DNA of 64,000 nucleotides, taken from positions 57,522-121,521 of the forward strand of contig QCUI01000002.1 in the NCBI GenBank assembly GCA_003210775.1. Direction: 5' to 3'. The DNA comes from Synechococcus sp. AG-679-A04 (GTDB taxonomy: Bacteria > Cyanobacteriota > Cyanobacteriia > PCC-6307 > Cyanobiaceae). The notes below the pieces were generated by a model. That model worked only from the letters and a program-made list of their open reading frames with translations. It was not told the origin of the DNA and made no database searches. A program made the translations under genes and the position numbers. The stretch's first letter is position 1. Each line of letters starts with the position of its first letter. Positions 37,883-48,549 of the stretch are shown piece after piece.

Positions 37883-37957
37883 CCCTGCGCACCTACGCAA
37901 CGGCCTCGACGCTGTTGCACACTGGCATCACCCTTCACCGCCCATCGGAACGCCATC

Positions 37958-39097
37958 GTGATCGGTTACATCTCCGACAATCTGCTGCTGCCGATCCTGG
38001 ATTTCTTCTATGGATTGGTACCCAGCTACGGGCTCGCGATCGTGGCTCTCACGGTGGTGATCCGCCTGGCTCTCTTTCCGCTGAGCGCAGGGTCTATCCG
38101 CAGCGCACGGCGCATGCGCATCGCCCAGCCTGTCATGCAGAAGCGGCAGGCTGAGATCAAGTCTCGCTTCGCCAGCAATCCTCAAAAACAGCAAGAAGAG
38201 CTGGGCAAATTGATGAAGGAGTTCGGCAGCCCCCTTGCCGGATGCCTGCCTCTCTTGGTGCAAATGCCGATCCTGTTCGCATTGTTCGCCACACTGCGAG
38301 GCTCACCATTCGCAGACGTTCCTTACACCCTCAATCTCAAAGTCCTGCCCTCCGAGCAGATCGCTGCGGTTGAGCCCAAACCATTTACAAGCGCAAGCCA
38401 CTCGATCTTCGTCACTGAGACCAATCACGTCCCTGTGATCGCCAGCCTGCCCGGCGGCACCAAGATCGGCACTGGTGACAGTGTTCAGATCCAGCTTCAA
38501 ACCAAGAGCGGAGAGGCTTTCGGGGAAATTCTCGACGGCGTTGAGAACGGCAAGTCTTTCCTGCCTGCCTGGACGGTCACTAAAGGCGAATCGATTGTTT
38601 CGGTCTCCGAAACCGGAGAAATCACAGCGCTGGCTGCCGGTGATGCGACCGTTGAAGGCAAGATCCCAGGTCTGGCAGCCCGCAGTGGTTTCCTGTTCAT
38701 CAAGGCTCTCGGACAGGTGGGCTTCTACACAGACGGTGCAGTCAACTGGGATATCGCCATCCTGGTTGGCTCCTTTGGCCTGAGCCTGTTCATTTCCCAG
38801 CTGCTGTCGGGCATGGGCATGCCTGCTAATCAGCAGCAGTCCACAGCCAACAAGATCACACCGGTGATGATTACAGGAATGTTCCTGTTCTTCCCTCTGC
38901 CGGCGGGCGTTCTGCTCTACATGGTGATCGCCAATATCTTCCAGGCTCTGCAGACTTTCCTGCTGACCCGTGAGGCGTTGCCGGACAATCTGCAGGCCAT
39001 CCTGGACGAACAGCTCAAGCAGCAACCCGCTCCAGCCGCAGCCGGTGGAATCCCTGGGGGCCGCTTGCCTTTCGAGCCAAAGGGCGGCAACAAATGA
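37958..39097 (+). CDS. yidC: YidC/Oxa1/Alb3 insertase with an Ig-like insert
   Basis: The 379-residue protein has the YidC core: [26 protein letters not shown] with the hydrophilic-groove Arg, [27 protein letters not shown], and C-terminal helices ending [24 protein letters not shown]. It inserts proteins into the thylakoid and plasma membranes. Between the second and third helices (about residues 125-245) there is a long soluble insert whose end, [26 protein letters not shown], looks like a bacterial Ig-like (Big_2) domain. GTG start; overlaps the DUF177 gene by ATGA. Confidence 0.93.
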   Translation: MIGYISDNLLLPILDFFYGLVPSYGLAIVALTVVIRLALFPLSAGSIRSARRMRIAQPVMQKRQAEIKSRFASNPQKQQEELGKLMKEFGSPLAGCLPLLVQMPILFALFATLRGSPFADVPYTLNLKVLPSEQIAAVEPKPFTSASHSIFVTETNHVPVIASLPGGTKIGTGDSVQIQLQTKSGEAFGEILDGVENGKSFLPAWTVTKGESIVSVSETGEITALAAGDATVEGKIPGLAARSGFLFIKALGQVGFYTDGAVNWDIAILVGSFGLSLFISQLLSGMGMPANQQQSTANKITPVMITGMFLFFPLPAGVLLYMVIANIFQALQTFLLTREALPDNLQAILDEQLKQQPAPAAAGGIPGGRLPFEPKGGNK

Positions 39098-39642
39098 TTC
39101 CCGGCCTTGAGCCGGTACCGCTCAGGGAGCTACAAGCTCTGGGAACCTTCAGGGTCTGGTCAGTGGCAGGTCAACTCGATGAGATGCCCAGCCTCACACC
39201 GGTTCGAGGCACTCTCAGGGCGGAACATCGCGGCAATCTTTTAGAGGTTGAGGGGTCGGTTCAGACCATCGTCTGCCTTCGCTGCGACCGTTGCCTCGGT
39301 CACTTCAACCAACAGCTGAGCGCCGTCTCCAAGGAACTGATCTGGCTAGGCCAAGAACCCAACGAGGATCATCTCGCCGAAGCAGGTCTCGACCTGGCTT
39401 CGCCAGATGGACTGATGGAGTGTCTCAACCCACGCGGTGACTTCGAGCCAGAGCGCTGGGTTTTCGAACAGCTGAGCCTGCAGATGTCGGTTGTCAATCG
39501 CTGCGGTAAACATTGCCCGGGGATGCCACAGAAACCATCGGACGCTTTCCCAACCCGCGGAGAGACCACACCTGACCCCCGCTGGCAGGCCCTCAAAAAT
39601 CTGCAGTCGTCGATGCAACGCAACGGGACGAACCATGACTGA
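39094..39642 (+). CDS. DUF177 (YceD-like) zinc-binding protein
   Basis: The 182-residue protein has the DUF177 plan: [22 protein letters not shown], the first cysteine pair [11 protein letters not shown], and a second CGKHCPG motif, suggesting a zinc site as in plant and cyanobacterial members linked to 23S rRNA accumulation. It is coupled to yidC (ATGA) and overlaps ycf46 by 8 bp. Confidence 0.85.
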   Translation: MIPGLEPVPLRELQALGTFRVWSVAGQLDEMPSLTPVRGTLRAEHRGNLLEVEGSVQTIVCLRCDRCLGHFNQQLSAVSKELIWLGQEPNEDHLAEAGLDLASPDGLMECLNPRGDFEPERWVFEQLSLQMSVVNRCGKHCPGMPQKPSDAFPTRGETTPDPRWQALKNLQSSMQRNGTNHD

Positions 39643-41134
39643 TAACTGGATCGCACAACTGGATCTTTTGATCCGATCGGGAACACCGTTGATCTGGATC
39701 CGCAGCCATGAAGAAGAGCGCGTGGAAACGCTGCTACGCCAAGCCTCGGAGCGGCTGCCCGATCGCACCCTGACCTGCTGGGATTTCGTGGGAGGCCTTA
39801 GCGGCGCCCTGGGCCAGGAACAGCTAGGAGCACGACAGCCAATGGCGGTGCTGCAGTGGCTTCAGGAGCGGTCCCCTTCCAGTCCGACCCTTCTGCTGCT
39901 CAAAGATGTGCACCGGTTCTGTGAAGACCCTGGAATCGCACGCATGCTGCGGAACCTCGCCAGCCAACTGCGAACCACGCCACACACCCTGATCGTGACC
40001 TGCGGGCAGTGGACGCCACCCGCCGATCTGGACGAAGCCCTCACTCTGATGGACCTGCCCTTGCCCCAGGAGCAGGAGCTGCGAACACTGCTCGCCAACA
40101 TCGCCAGAGCCAGCGGTCGTGCTCTAGAAGCTGATGTGCTCGAGGAACTCACTCATGCCTGCTGCGGACTGAGCGAAGCGAGGGTGAGGCATGTGGCCGC
40201 CAAAGCGCTCGCACAACGTGGATCGCTCAGCCGCGAGGACTTGGTGGATGTGCTGGAGGAGAAACGACTGTCCCTGGCCCGCAGCGAAGTGCTGGAGTTC
40301 TGCCGGACGGATGCAACGCCTGGCGACATTGGCGGGCTGGAAACGCTCAAGCACTGGCTTGACCAACGTCATAGGGCTTTCAACGACGATGCACGCCGCT
40401 TTGGACTTCCTCTGCCAAGGGGGGTGCTCCTCGTCGGTCCGCAGGGCACCGGTAAGTCACTCACAGCCAGAGCAATCGCCCACAGTTGGTCGATGCCCCT
40501 TCTTCGTCTTGATGTGGGCCGCCTCTTCTCCGGCCTGGTTGGAGCCAGCGAAGCCAGGACCCGCGACATGATTCAGCGGGCGGAAGCGATGGCGCCCTGC
40601 GTTCTCTGGATCGATGAGATCGACAAGGGATTCGGCAATGACAGCCGCAGTGATGGCGGCACCAGCCAGCGTGTTCTGGCCACCGTGCTCACCTGGATGG
40701 CCGAGAAACGGTCTGCGGTGTTTGTGGTGGCCACTGCAAACGGCGTGGAACGCTTACCGGCGGAACTGCTGCGCAAGGGTCGTTTTGATGAAATCTTCCT
40801 GCTAGATCTGCCCTCGAGAGATGAGCGACTGAGCATCCTTAGCCTTCACCTGCAGCGGCGACGCCCTGGGCTCAACCTGCCGCTTTCAACTGTGGTCGAT
40901 CGCACGGACGGCTACTCCGGAGCTGAATTGGAGCAAGTGGTGATTGAGGCAATGCACCTGGCCTTCGCCGAAATTCGTGAACTCACGGAAAGCGACATGA
41001 TCTTGGCGGCATCGCAGCTTGTCCCCCTATCGCGCACAGCAAGGGAGCAGATGGAGAGCCTCAAGCAGTGGGCCAGTGCCGGGCGGGCCAGGCCCGCATC
41101 ATTGCGAGCCGTAACGAACCCTGACACGGCGTAA
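39635..41134 (+). CDS. ycf46: Ycf46-like AAA ATPase
   Basis: The 499-residue protein is a FtsH/p97-like AAA ATPase without a protease domain. It has an N-terminal half resembling a degenerate AAA unit and a second AAA module with Walker A LLVGPQGTGKSLTARAIA, Walker B APCVLWIDEIDKGF, and the Arg finger region AELLRKGRFDEIF. In Synechocystis, Ycf46 (slr0374) responds to low inorganic carbon. The ATG at 39635 overlaps the DUF177 stop. Confidence 0.9.
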   Translation: MTDNWIAQLDLLIRSGTPLIWIRSHEEERVETLLRQASERLPDRTLTCWDFVGGLSGALGQEQLGARQPMAVLQWLQERSPSSPTLLLLKDVHRFCEDPGIARMLRNLASQLRTTPHTLIVTCGQWTPPADLDEALTLMDLPLPQEQELRTLLANIARASGRALEADVLEELTHACCGLSEARVRHVAAKALAQRGSLSREDLVDVLEEKRLSLARSEVLEFCRTDATPGDIGGLETLKHWLDQRHRAFNDDARRFGLPLPRGVLLVGPQGTGKSLTARAIAHSWSMPLLRLDVGRLFSGLVGASEARTRDMIQRAEAMAPCVLWIDEIDKGFGNDSRSDGGTSQRVLATVLTWMAEKRSAVFVVATANGVERLPAELLRKGRFDEIFLLDLPSRDERLSILSLHLQRRRPGLNLPLSTVVDRTDGYSGAELEQVVIEAMHLAFAEIRELTESDMILAASQLVPLSRTAREQMESLKQWASAGRARPASLRAVTNPDTA

Positions 41135-41206
41135 CAATTCACCCCTTCAACCCGGGACGAACACATTCAGGCTCCGTAAGTTCCATGGACCAGCGAAAGA
41201 CCGGAA

Positions 41207-41368
41207 TTGAAGCGCTCCTCCGAAATCACCACTCAATTGGCAGCTGCCTGCCTTGGAGCCGGGGTGATCACCACGGTGGCCGTCGCTCAGGGCCAGAACC
41301 CTATTACAGCTTTAGGAATCACGCTGTTCTCAGCCGTAGCAGCCGTGATGGTGGGTCAGGTTTTCTGA
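41207..41368 (+). CDS. Small hydrophobic membrane protein, unrecognised
   Basis: This 53-residue frame (TTG start) reads MKRSSEITTQLAAACLGAGVIT and continues with two hydrophobic segments split by AQGQNP, ending MVGQVF. It looks like a two-helix hairpin membrane protein. It sits in the 290-bp gap between ycf46 and serS. Another frame over the same bases (41185-41400) has low-quality sequence and was not preferred. The start codon and expression are unproven. Confidence 0.5.
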   Translation: MKRSSEITTQLAAACLGAGVITTVAVAQGQNPITALGITLFSAVAAVMVGQVF

Positions 41369-41427
41369 GAGCGGACAGACCGCTGACAACGGACGCCTAG
41401 GCTGCCGGCGCGATCATCCGAACCCCT

Positions 41428-42705
41428 GTGCTCGATCAGCGTCTGGTGCGAGAGAACCCTGAGCTGATTGCCACTCAGCTGGGACGCCGAGGCCTGGATG
41501 TGGATCTCAGCTCCCTTCAGCAGATCGCTCAGCATCAAAGGAATCTCGAACAACAGCGCAGCACTCTTCAGGCCGAGGGCAACCGCATCGGCAAGGATGT
41601 GGGGCAGCAGATCAAAGCCGGAGCCGATCCGAAAGGGGCTGAAGTCGCTGATCTACGCCAGCAGGGCAACGCCATCAAGCAGAAGGTGTCCGTTCTCGAG
41701 GACGAGGAGAAGCAGCTCGCCTCACGATTGAAGGAACAGCTGCTCACCTTTCCCAACCTGCCATCGGCCGACAGCCCTGATGGAAAGGATGAAAACGACA
41801 ACATCGAAGTGCGCAGCTGGGGCGTCCCACGCCAGCAAGAGGGCCTGGAGGAGCATTGGGCAATCGCTGACCGTCTCGGCCTGCTGGACAGCGAGCGATC
41901 CGTGCGCATTGCCCAGAGCCGATTCGTGACCTTGTTCGGCCAGGGTGCTCGACTCGAGCGTGCTCTGATCAATTTCATGCTCGACCTGCATGGGAGAAAG
42001 GGCTACCGAGAGGTGCTGCCACCTGTGCTGGTGAATAGCGCCAGCCTCACAGGATCAGGCCAGCTGCCGAAGTTTGCCGAAGAGAGCTTCCGTTGTGCTG
42101 ACGACGATCTCTGGCTGACGCCCACTGCCGAAGTGCCTGTCACCTCTCTGCATCGCGACGAAATCATTCCAGGAGATCAGCTGCCTCTGAAGTACGTGGC
42201 TTACAGCCCATGCTTTCGCAGAGAAGCGGGGAGTTACGGCCGAGACACCCGAGGACTGATCCGCTTGCACCAATTCAACAAAGTGGAGCTGTACTGGTTT
42301 GTGCACCCCGACCACTCAGCGGAAGCTCACGCGCAGATCACAGCGGATGCGGAGGCGGTGCTTCAGGCCCTGGAACTCCCTTACCGGGTACTGGAACTCT
42401 GCACGGGTGATCTGGGATTTTCAGCGTCGCGCACTTACGACCTCGAAGTGTGGCTCGCAGGCGCCGGTGCGTACCGGGAGATCTCTAGTTGCAGTGTTTG
42501 CGGTGATTTCCAGGCACGGCGTTCATCTATCCGCACCAAGGAAGGGAAAGTGACCCGGCTGGTGCACACCCTCAATGGCAGTGGTCTGGCGATCGGCCGA
42601 ACAATGGCAGCTCTGCTGGAAAACGGTCAGCAGTCCGATGGCAGTGTGTTGTTGCCCCAGGCACTGGAGCCTTACTTCGGTGGGGACAAAATCCAGCCAG
42701 AATGA
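41428..42705 (+). CDS. serS: Seryl-tRNA synthetase
   Basis: The 425-residue class II synthetase has the long N-terminal coiled-coil arm ([21 protein letters not shown]...) that grips the tRNA-Ser long arm. Motif 2 is [26 protein letters not shown] and motif 3 is [17 protein letters not shown]. It charges tRNA-Ser. GTG start. The downstream rseP starts 19 bp after it. Confidence 0.97.
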   Translation: MLDQRLVRENPELIATQLGRRGLDVDLSSLQQIAQHQRNLEQQRSTLQAEGNRIGKDVGQQIKAGADPKGAEVADLRQQGNAIKQKVSVLEDEEKQLASRLKEQLLTFPNLPSADSPDGKDENDNIEVRSWGVPRQQEGLEEHWAIADRLGLLDSERSVRIAQSRFVTLFGQGARLERALINFMLDLHGRKGYREVLPPVLVNSASLTGSGQLPKFAEESFRCADDDLWLTPTAEVPVTSLHRDEIIPGDQLPLKYVAYSPCFRREAGSYGRDTRGLIRLHQFNKVELYWFVHPDHSAEAHAQITADAEAVLQALELPYRVLELCTGDLGFSASRTYDLEVWLAGAGAYREISSCSVCGDFQARRSSIRTKEGKVTRLVHTLNGSGLAIGRTMAALLENGQQSDGSVLLPQALEPYFGGDKIQPE

Positions 42706-42724
42706 GTGGACTGAAACGGTACCC

Positions 42725-43807
42725 ATGAACGTTCTGGCCTCACTGCTGGCTCTGGGGCTGTTGATCGTCATTCATGAAGCGGGCCATTTCCTGGCTGCCC
42801 GACTGCAGGGCATTCGTGTCAACGGCTTTTCAGTGGGCTTTGGGCCAGCTCTGCTCAAAACCAAGCAGGGGGGGGTGACCTATGCCCTGAGATTGCTCCC
42901 TCTGGGTGGATTCGTTTCATTTCCCGAAGACGACGAAGAGAGCGACATTCCCAAAGACGATCCGGATCTGCTGCGCAACCGGCCGATTCCCCAGCAGATG
43001 CTGGTGATCAGTGCTGGCGTCCTGGCCAATCTGCTGCTGGCCTGGCTGGTTCTTGTGGGACACACCGCCACCACAGGAGTCCCGGGGGAAGCAGGACCGG
43101 GCGTGATGGTGATGAGCGTGCAGGGAGGCGAGCCGGCTGCTCTGTCCGGCCTGAAACCTGGCGATCGCATCCTGTCAATCGATGCGATTGATCTTGGCCG
43201 TGGAGAGCCGGCCGTCCAGGCCGCGGTCGATCCGATTCGCAACAGCCCTGGCCTGCCGCTCACGCTTCAGGTGCTGCGCAACGATGTGCTCACACCGCTC
43301 CAGCTCACGCCTGCCGACCAGCAGGGTATCGGTCGTATCGGCGCCCAGCTTCAGGAAGCCGTCAGCGGCTCCACCCGACCAGTGCGCTCACCGCTGGAAG
43401 CAGTCAGCGTGTCCAGCCAACAGTTCGGAGGTCTGTTCAGCCGAACAGTCTCGGGCTATGCAGGCTTGTTCACCAATTTCGGCGCCACCGCTCAGCAGGT
43501 CTCAGGCCCGGTGAAGATTGTGGAAATGGGTGCGCAACTCTCAAGCCAGGGTGGGTCGGGTCTCGCGCTCTTTCTGGCGCTGATCTCCATCAACCTGGCA
43601 GTCCTCAACGCTTTGCCACTGCCGCTGCTCGACGGCGGACAGCTGGTGTTTCTACTGCTGGAGGGGCTGCGCGGACGCCCACTGCCGGAACGGTTTCAGC
43701 TGGCTGTGATGCAGTCAAGTCTGCTGTTAGTGCTCGGCCTCAGTGTGTTGCTGATCGTGCGCGACACCAGCCAACTTCCTGTGGTGCGTCAATTGATCGG
43801 CCAATGA
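42725..43807 (+). CDS. rseP: RseP-type site-2 protease
   Basis: The 360-residue membrane metalloprotease has the zinc motif [14 protein letters not shown] in the first helix, a single PDZ domain ([27 protein letters not shown]), and the third Zn ligand in [14 protein letters not shown]. It cleaves regulatory membrane proteins within the membrane, usually anti-sigma factors. The start at 42725 was chosen; the longer in-frame reading lies inside serS. Confidence 0.95.
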   Translation: MNVLASLLALGLLIVIHEAGHFLAARLQGIRVNGFSVGFGPALLKTKQGGVTYALRLLPLGGFVSFPEDDEESDIPKDDPDLLRNRPIPQQMLVISAGVLANLLLAWLVLVGHTATTGVPGEAGPGVMVMSVQGGEPAALSGLKPGDRILSIDAIDLGRGEPAVQAAVDPIRNSPGLPLTLQVLRNDVLTPLQLTPADQQGIGRIGAQLQEAVSGSTRPVRSPLEAVSVSSQQFGGLFSRTVSGYAGLFTNFGATAQQVSGPVKIVEMGAQLSSQGGSGLALFLALISINLAVLNALPLPLLDGGQLVFLLLEGLRGRPLPERFQLAVMQSSLLLVLGLSVLLIVRDTSQLPVVRQLIGQ

Positions 43808-43850
43808 AACTGTATGGTTGCTCATTGAACTGCTCCTTTTCAATCGCTGC

Positions 43851-44153
43851 ATGGCCAAGAAGTCGATGATCGCCCGCGATGCGAAGCGCAAGAAGATGGT
43901 TGAGCGCTTCTCAGCCAAGCGGACTGCCCTGATGGCCGCCTTCAATGCAGCGGAGGGCCCGATGGAGCGGCTTGAGATACACCGCAAGATCCAGGCTCTA
44001 CCCCGCAACAGCGCCCCTACACGCATGCGCAACCGCTGCTGGGCCACAGGTAAACCCAGAGGCGTTTATCGCGACTTCGGCCTCTGCCGCAATCAACTTC
44101 GTGAACGTGCCCACAAAGGCGAACTACCAGGAGTTGTGAAGTCCAGCTGGTGA
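43851..44153 (+). CDS. rpsN: Ribosomal protein S14 (zinc-independent type)
   Basis: The 100-residue product reads [18 protein letters not shown] and ends with [35 protein letters not shown], the C-minus (zinc-free) S14 type. It belongs to the 30S head. A strong terminator follows 34 bp after the stop. Confidence 0.97.
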   Translation: MAKKSMIARDAKRKKMVERFSAKRTALMAAFNAAEGPMERLEIHRKIQALPRNSAPTRMRNRCWATGKPRGVYRDFGLCRNQLRERAHKGELPGVVKSSW

Positions 44154-44186
44154 TTTGTCGAGAGTCTGCTCAAAAGTGATGCAGTA

Positions 44187-44214
44187 GAGGAGGTGTTTGA
44201 ACACCTCCTTTTTT
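44187..44214 (+). terminator. Rho-independent terminator after rpsN
   Basis: AGGAGGTGT and ACACCTCCT form a 9-bp stem with a TTGA loop, followed by six T. It ends the serS-rseP-rpsN string. Confidence 0.85.
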
Positions 44215-44313
44215 GATGGATGTCACACACCGAATCGAATTGGAATCAGTGGGATTGACGTTTCAATCCTGTGAAGTGCCAGAATAAAGATTGACAGAAA
44301 GACATAAACAACA

Positions 44314-46479
44314 GTGCAAGGTCAGACACAGTCGATCTCCTTTGACGGTCGGGAGATTCGGTTGACCACGGGGCGATATGCCCCTCAGGCCGGTGGCTCG
44401 GTGATGATCGAATGCGGTGACACTTCTGTGCTCGTCACGGCCACCCGATCCAAAGGGCGCGAAGGCATCGATTTCCTTCCCCTCATCTGCGACTACGAAG
44501 AGCGCCTTTACGCAGCAGGGCGCATTCCAGGAAGTTTCATGCGCCGTGAGGGAAGACCTCCCGAGCGAGCCACACTGATTTGCCGTTTGATTGACAGGCC
44601 GATGCGGCCTCTCTTCCCCAGCTGGATGAGAGACGACATCCAAATCGTGGCCACATGCATGTCTCTCGACGAGCGCGTTCCTGCGGATGTGCTGTCGGTG
44701 ACTGGAGCCTCGATGGCGACACTGTTGGCGGGCATTCCTTTCCAAGGACCGATGGCAGCGGTGCGGGTTGGCCTTCTTGGCGACGACTTCGTTCTCAACC
44801 CCAGCTTCCGAGAGATCGAACGAGGAGATCTCGACCTGGTCGTTGCTGGCACACCCGATGGTGTGGTGATGGTTGAGGCAGGTGCAAACCAGCTACCTGA
44901 AGGGGATGTGATTGAAGCGATCGACTTCGGATATGAAGCGGTCTGTGAGCTCATCAAGGCTCAGGAATCCATCCTCAAAGAAGCTGGAATCGAGCAGGTC
45001 AAACCTGAAGCTCCCAGCACAGACACAACACTGCCGGTTTATTTAGAGAAGGCTTGTAGCAAATCGATTGGCGATGTCCTCAGCCAGTTCGATCAGAGCA
45101 AGGCCGAGCGTGACGAAAAGCTCGATGCGATCCGTGATCAAACCGCTGAAACCATCGCTGGTCTGAAAGACACAGACCCTGTTCGTCAGTTGGTTTCAGG
45201 AAACGGAAAAGCATTGCCGACCAGCTTCAAAGCCCTGACCAAGAAGCTGATGCGTCAGCAGATCGTGAAGGACGGCAAGCGTGTTGACGGCAGAACTCTC
45301 GATCAGGTGCGTCCGATCAGTGCGGCGGCCGGCGTGCTGCCCAAGCGAGTGCACGGCTCTGGTCTGTTCCAGCGCGGCCTCACACAGGTGCTGTCGACCG
45401 CAACCCTCGGCACACCCAGCGATGCCCAGGAGATGGACGATCTCAACCCCAACAGTGAGAAGACCTATCTCCATCACTACAACTTCCCTCCCTACTCGGT
45501 GGCCGAGACCAAGCCGATGCGCTCCCCTGGCAGGCGAGAAATCGGCCATGGAGCCCTCGCAGAACGAGCGATTTTGCCCGTGCTGCCAGCAAAAGACACC
45601 TTCCCGTACGTTGTGAGGGTGGTGAGCGAGGTTCTCAGCTCCAACGGCTCCACCTCAATGGGTTCAGTGTGCGGCAGTACCCTTGCCCTGATGGACGCCG
45701 GTGTGCCGTTGAAAGCCCCCGTCAGCGGCGCCGCCATGGGCCTGATCAAAGAGGGCAAAGAAGTACGCATCCTCACAGACATTCAGGGCATCGAGGACTT
45801 CCTCGGCGATATGGATTTCAAAGTGGCGGGTACCGACAAGGGCATCACTGCCCTTCAGATGGACATGAAGATCACCGGCCTGGAGATCAAAACCATTGCT
45901 GAGGCGATCAATCAGGCCCGTCCTGCCCGTCTCCACATCCTCGAAAAGATGCTGGAAGCGATTGATGCCCCCCGTGATGGCATGTCACCCCATGCCCCTC
46001 GCCTGCTCAGCTTCCGCATTGACCCGGAATTGATCGGCACCGTGATCGGTCCGGGTGGCCGCACCATCAAGGGGATCACCGAACGCACCAACACCAAGAT
46101 CGACATCGAAGACAGCGGCATTGTCACCATTGCGTCCCATGACGGAGCGGCGGCTGATGAAGCTCAGAAGATCATCGAAGGTCTTACCCGCAAGGTGAAT
46201 GAGGGCGAGGTGTTCAGTGGTTCCATTACCCGGATCATTCCGATCGGCGCCTTTGTGGAGATCCTTCCTGGCAAGGAGGGCATGATCCACATCTCCCAGC
46301 TGTCAGAAGCTCGGGTCGAGAAGGTGGAGGACGTGGTGAAGGTGGGCGACGAGGTCACCGTTCGCGTCCGCGAGATCGACAACCGCGGTCGCATCAATCT
46401 GACGCTGCGCGGTGTGCCCCAGAACGGGGAAGAGATTGAGCCCGAACCTGCCCCCACCCCCGTTGCACCCCTCTCCTGA
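44314..46479 (+). CDS. pnp: Polynucleotide phosphorylase (PNPase)
   Basis: The 721-residue enzyme has two RNase PH-like halves separated by an alpha-helical linker. The second half holds the catalytic region [23 protein letters not shown] and [21 protein letters not shown] domain ([15 protein letters not shown]) and an S1 domain ([24 protein letters not shown]) close it. It degrades RNA from the 3' end using phosphate. GTG start, in a 160-bp gap with its own promoter after the rpsN terminator. Confidence 0.97.
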   Translation: MQGQTQSISFDGREIRLTTGRYAPQAGGSVMIECGDTSVLVTATRSKGREGIDFLPLICDYEERLYAAGRIPGSFMRREGRPPERATLICRLIDRPMRPLFPSWMRDDIQIVATCMSLDERVPADVLSVTGASMATLLAGIPFQGPMAAVRVGLLGDDFVLNPSFREIERGDLDLVVAGTPDGVVMVEAGANQLPEGDVIEAIDFGYEAVCELIKAQESILKEAGIEQVKPEAPSTDTTLPVYLEKACSKSIGDVLSQFDQSKAERDEKLDAIRDQTAETIAGLKDTDPVRQLVSGNGKALPTSFKALTKKLMRQQIVKDGKRVDGRTLDQVRPISAAAGVLPKRVHGSGLFQRGLTQVLSTATLGTPSDAQEMDDLNPNSEKTYLHHYNFPPYSVAETKPMRSPGRREIGHGALAERAILPVLPAKDTFPYVVRVVSEVLSSNGSTSMGSVCGSTLALMDAGVPLKAPVSGAAMGLIKEGKEVRILTDIQGIEDFLGDMDFKVAGTDKGITALQMDMKITGLEIKTIAEAINQARPARLHILEKMLEAIDAPRDGMSPHAPRLLSFRIDPELIGTVIGPGGRTIKGITERTNTKIDIEDSGIVTIASHDGAAADEAQKIIEGLTRKVNEGEVFSGSITRIIPIGAFVEILPGKEGMIHISQLSEARVEKVEDVVKVGDEVTVRVREIDNRGRINLTLRGVPQNGEEIEPEPAPTPVAPLS

Positions 46480-46488
46480 GGTATCGAT

Positions 46489-47406
46489 TCAGACCTGAAA
46501 ACCTGGGTCGATTCTGTCCATAGCCCGTGTCGCTCGCTTCTCAAGCGCGGCATGGGCTTTTCCATTGCTGGCGATCAGACAACCTGCCTGACGAACGTCT
46601 CCGGTGTTGTAGGTGAGCGGACGACCGTCCGCATGGGTTAAGGCACCACCAGCCGCTAGCAACACGGCTTCAGGGGCTGCCATATCCCAGTCTTTGGGGG
46701 CACTCTTACCTGAAAGCGAGATGTAGAGATCGGTCTCACCACGCAGGATGGTGGCCACCTTGCAGCCCACACTGCCGACAGCCTTGGAGCCAGCGAGGGG
46801 AAGAGCCGCGATCAGTTGTTCCAGGCGATAATCCCGGTGACTGCGGCTCGCCACCATGATCAGTTCGCCCTCTGCAGAGCGGTCGCTGAAGCGAACTGGG
46901 CTGCGCTTGCCGCTGCGGTTTTCGCACCAGCTGCCATCACCCACCAGGCCAAACCAGAGCTCATCAGCTTCTGGAAGCAACACCACTCCCAGTACAGGAC
47001 GCTGACCCTGCACAAGCGCCAGATGCACAGCGTATTCACCGGTGCCTTGCAAAAAATCCTTGGTGCCATCGAGAGGATCCAGAATCCAGAGCCATTCGGC
47101 AGGCAATGGCTCCCCAGCAGTGAGCTGCTCCTTGGCCGTCTCCTCGCTGAGCAAGGTCCAGCCAGCATCAGGAAACGCTGAACGGAGACCATCCAACAAC
47201 CATTGATTCACCGCCAGATCCGCCGCAGACACTGGCCCCTCTCCACCATTGTCAACACTCAGGGCTCGGGAAAAACCATGGGGAGGTTGCTCACCGCGGG
47301 CATAAGCCCGCAAAATATCGGCGGCTCCCCAGCAAAGAGGGCGCAATACCTCGAGAAGGCTGTCTTGACTGATGCCAGCGGGCAGATTCATCGCAGTCGG
47401 CATCAT
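46489..47406 (-). CDS. cysQ: CysQ-like 3'(2'),5'-bisphosphate nucleotidase / inositol monophosphatase family
   Basis: The 305-residue phosphatase has the metal-binding set EET, DPLDGTKDF and WDMAAPEAVLLAAGG. That combination, with GEGPVSAADLAVN, fits CysQ, which removes the toxic by-product of sulfate assimilation (PAP). Start ATG 47406 was chosen; the long upstream extension overlaps rsmI on the other strand. The gene converges on pnp, 9 bp from its stop. Confidence 0.88.
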   Translation of the reverse strand: MMPTAMNLPAGISQDSLLEVLRPLCWGAADILRAYARGEQPPHGFSRALSVDNGGEGPVSAADLAVNQWLLDGLRSAFPDAGWTLLSEETAKEQLTAGEPLPAEWLWILDPLDGTKDFLQGTGEYAVHLALVQGQRPVLGVVLLPEADELWFGLVGDGSWCENRSGKRSPVRFSDRSAEGELIMVASRSHRDYRLEQLIAALPLAGSKAVGSVGCKVATILRGETDLYISLSGKSAPKDWDMAAPEAVLLAAGGALTHADGRPLTYNTGDVRQAGCLIASNGKAHAALEKRATRAMDRIDPGFQV

Positions 47407-47429
47407 GGAGTGATCTGGGCGGAGCCATT

Positions 47430-48296
47430 GTGAAGCAACGCGCCGAACCAGAGGCTGGTGTTCTTTATCTAGTGGGCACGCCCATCGGAAACCTGAGCGA
47501 CCTCTCACCGAGAGCACGGGCCCTACTGATCGCTGTAGACACCATCGCCTGCGAAGACACCCGCCACAGCGGCCAACTGCTGACTGCCCTGGGATCGCAA
47601 GCACGCCGTTGCAGCTTTCATCAGCACAACATGCATGGGCGCATCCCGCAGTTGCTGAACGAACTCAGCAACGGCCACAGCATTGCTGTGATCAGTGATG
47701 CCGGACTGCCTGGGATCAGTGACCCAGGAGAAGAGCTCGTGGCTGCAGCACGAGAGGCCGGCCATTCCGTGATCTGCATCCCGGGGCCCTGCGCCGCCAC
47801 GACAGCACTGGTCAGCAGCGGCCTCCCGAGTGGCCGCTTCTGCTTTGAAGGGTTTCTGCCAAGCAGGGGGCGCGAGCGGCGTGATCGATTGGCAGCAGTG
47901 GTCGCAGAACAACGCACCACGGTTCTGTACGAAGCTCCTCATCGACTGGTGAAACTGCTGGAAGAGCTGCAGGAACTCTGTGGTGATCAACGCGCCCTAC
48001 AGGTGACCCGCGAGCTGACTAAGCGTCACGAACAGCAGGTGGGGCCGACCGTGATCGCTGGCTTGACGCATTTCAAGGAGCATCCTCCCCAAGGTGAATT
48101 CACCCTGGTGCTGGGTGGGGCTCCGCAAGAAAAGCAAACCACCATGAACGAAGAACAGTGCCGTCAGCAACTCGCGGCACTGATCAAACAGGGCATGAAG
48201 CCCGGCGATGCAGCAAAGGATCTGGCAAGAAGCGCCGGACGATCCCGGCGAGAGCTCTACGCACTACTGCATGAGGAGCAGAAACAGGCAGACTGA
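47430..48296 (+). CDS. rsmI: RsmI, 16S rRNA (cytidine-1402 2'-O)-methyltransferase
   Basis: The 288-residue enzyme begins LYLVGTPIGNLSDLSPRA and has ACEDTRHS, ISDAGLPGISDPGEELV and IPGPCAATTALVSSGLPS, the SAM-binding tetrapyrrole-methylase fold of RsmI. It methylates C1402 in the decoding center. GTG start, only 23 bp from the divergent cysQ start. Confidence 0.95.
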   Translation: MKQRAEPEAGVLYLVGTPIGNLSDLSPRARALLIAVDTIACEDTRHSGQLLTALGSQARRCSFHQHNMHGRIPQLLNELSNGHSIAVISDAGLPGISDPGEELVAAAREAGHSVICIPGPCAATTALVSSGLPSGRFCFEGFLPSRGRERRDRLAAVVAEQRTTVLYEAPHRLVKLLEELQELCGDQRALQVTRELTKRHEQQVGPTVIAGLTHFKEHPPQGEFTLVLGGAPQEKQTTMNEEQCRQQLAALIKQGMKPGDAAKDLARSAGRSRRELYALLHEEQKQAD

Positions 48297-48320
48297 GCAA
48301 AGCTTGACGGAACCCGCGGC

Positions 48321-48548
48321 ATGTTGCTGCGCCTGAGACTGCTGCTGATCACCCTGGGAGGCAGTGTCGCCTTGCTTGTGGTGCTTTGCCTTGGAGCGCA
48401 GAACCTGAATGAGCGCTACAGGCTGAAACTGGGCGTTGGGACGACAGCTCCGCTCCCTGCAGGGTTCATTGTTGGCGTCAGCACTGTGCTGGGAGTGATC
48501 AGCGGTGGCAGCCTCGCAGTGGTGTTGATGCCGAACTCACAACGGTGA
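48321..48548 (+). CDS. Small two-helix membrane protein, unrecognised
   Basis: The 75-residue protein has two hydrophobic stretches (LLITLGGSVALLVVLCLG and GFIVGVSTVLGVISGGSLAVVLM) joined by a polar NLNERYRLKLG loop. The topology resembles LapA/DUF1049-type proteins, but the match is weak. It starts 24 bp after rsmI and may be co-transcribed with it; its stop is 1 bp from the convergent gene end. Confidence 0.65.
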   Translation: MLLRLRLLLITLGGSVALLVVLCLGAQNLNERYRLKLGVGTTAPLPAGFIVGVSTVLGVISGGSLAVVLMPNSQR

Positions 48549-48549
48549 A

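Noticed and set aside
41185..41400. A 71-codon plus-strand frame between ycf46 and serS.
   Set aside because: Its translation (rich in His, Arg, Gly and Ser) looks non-coding, and the other frame gives a clean two-helix protein.
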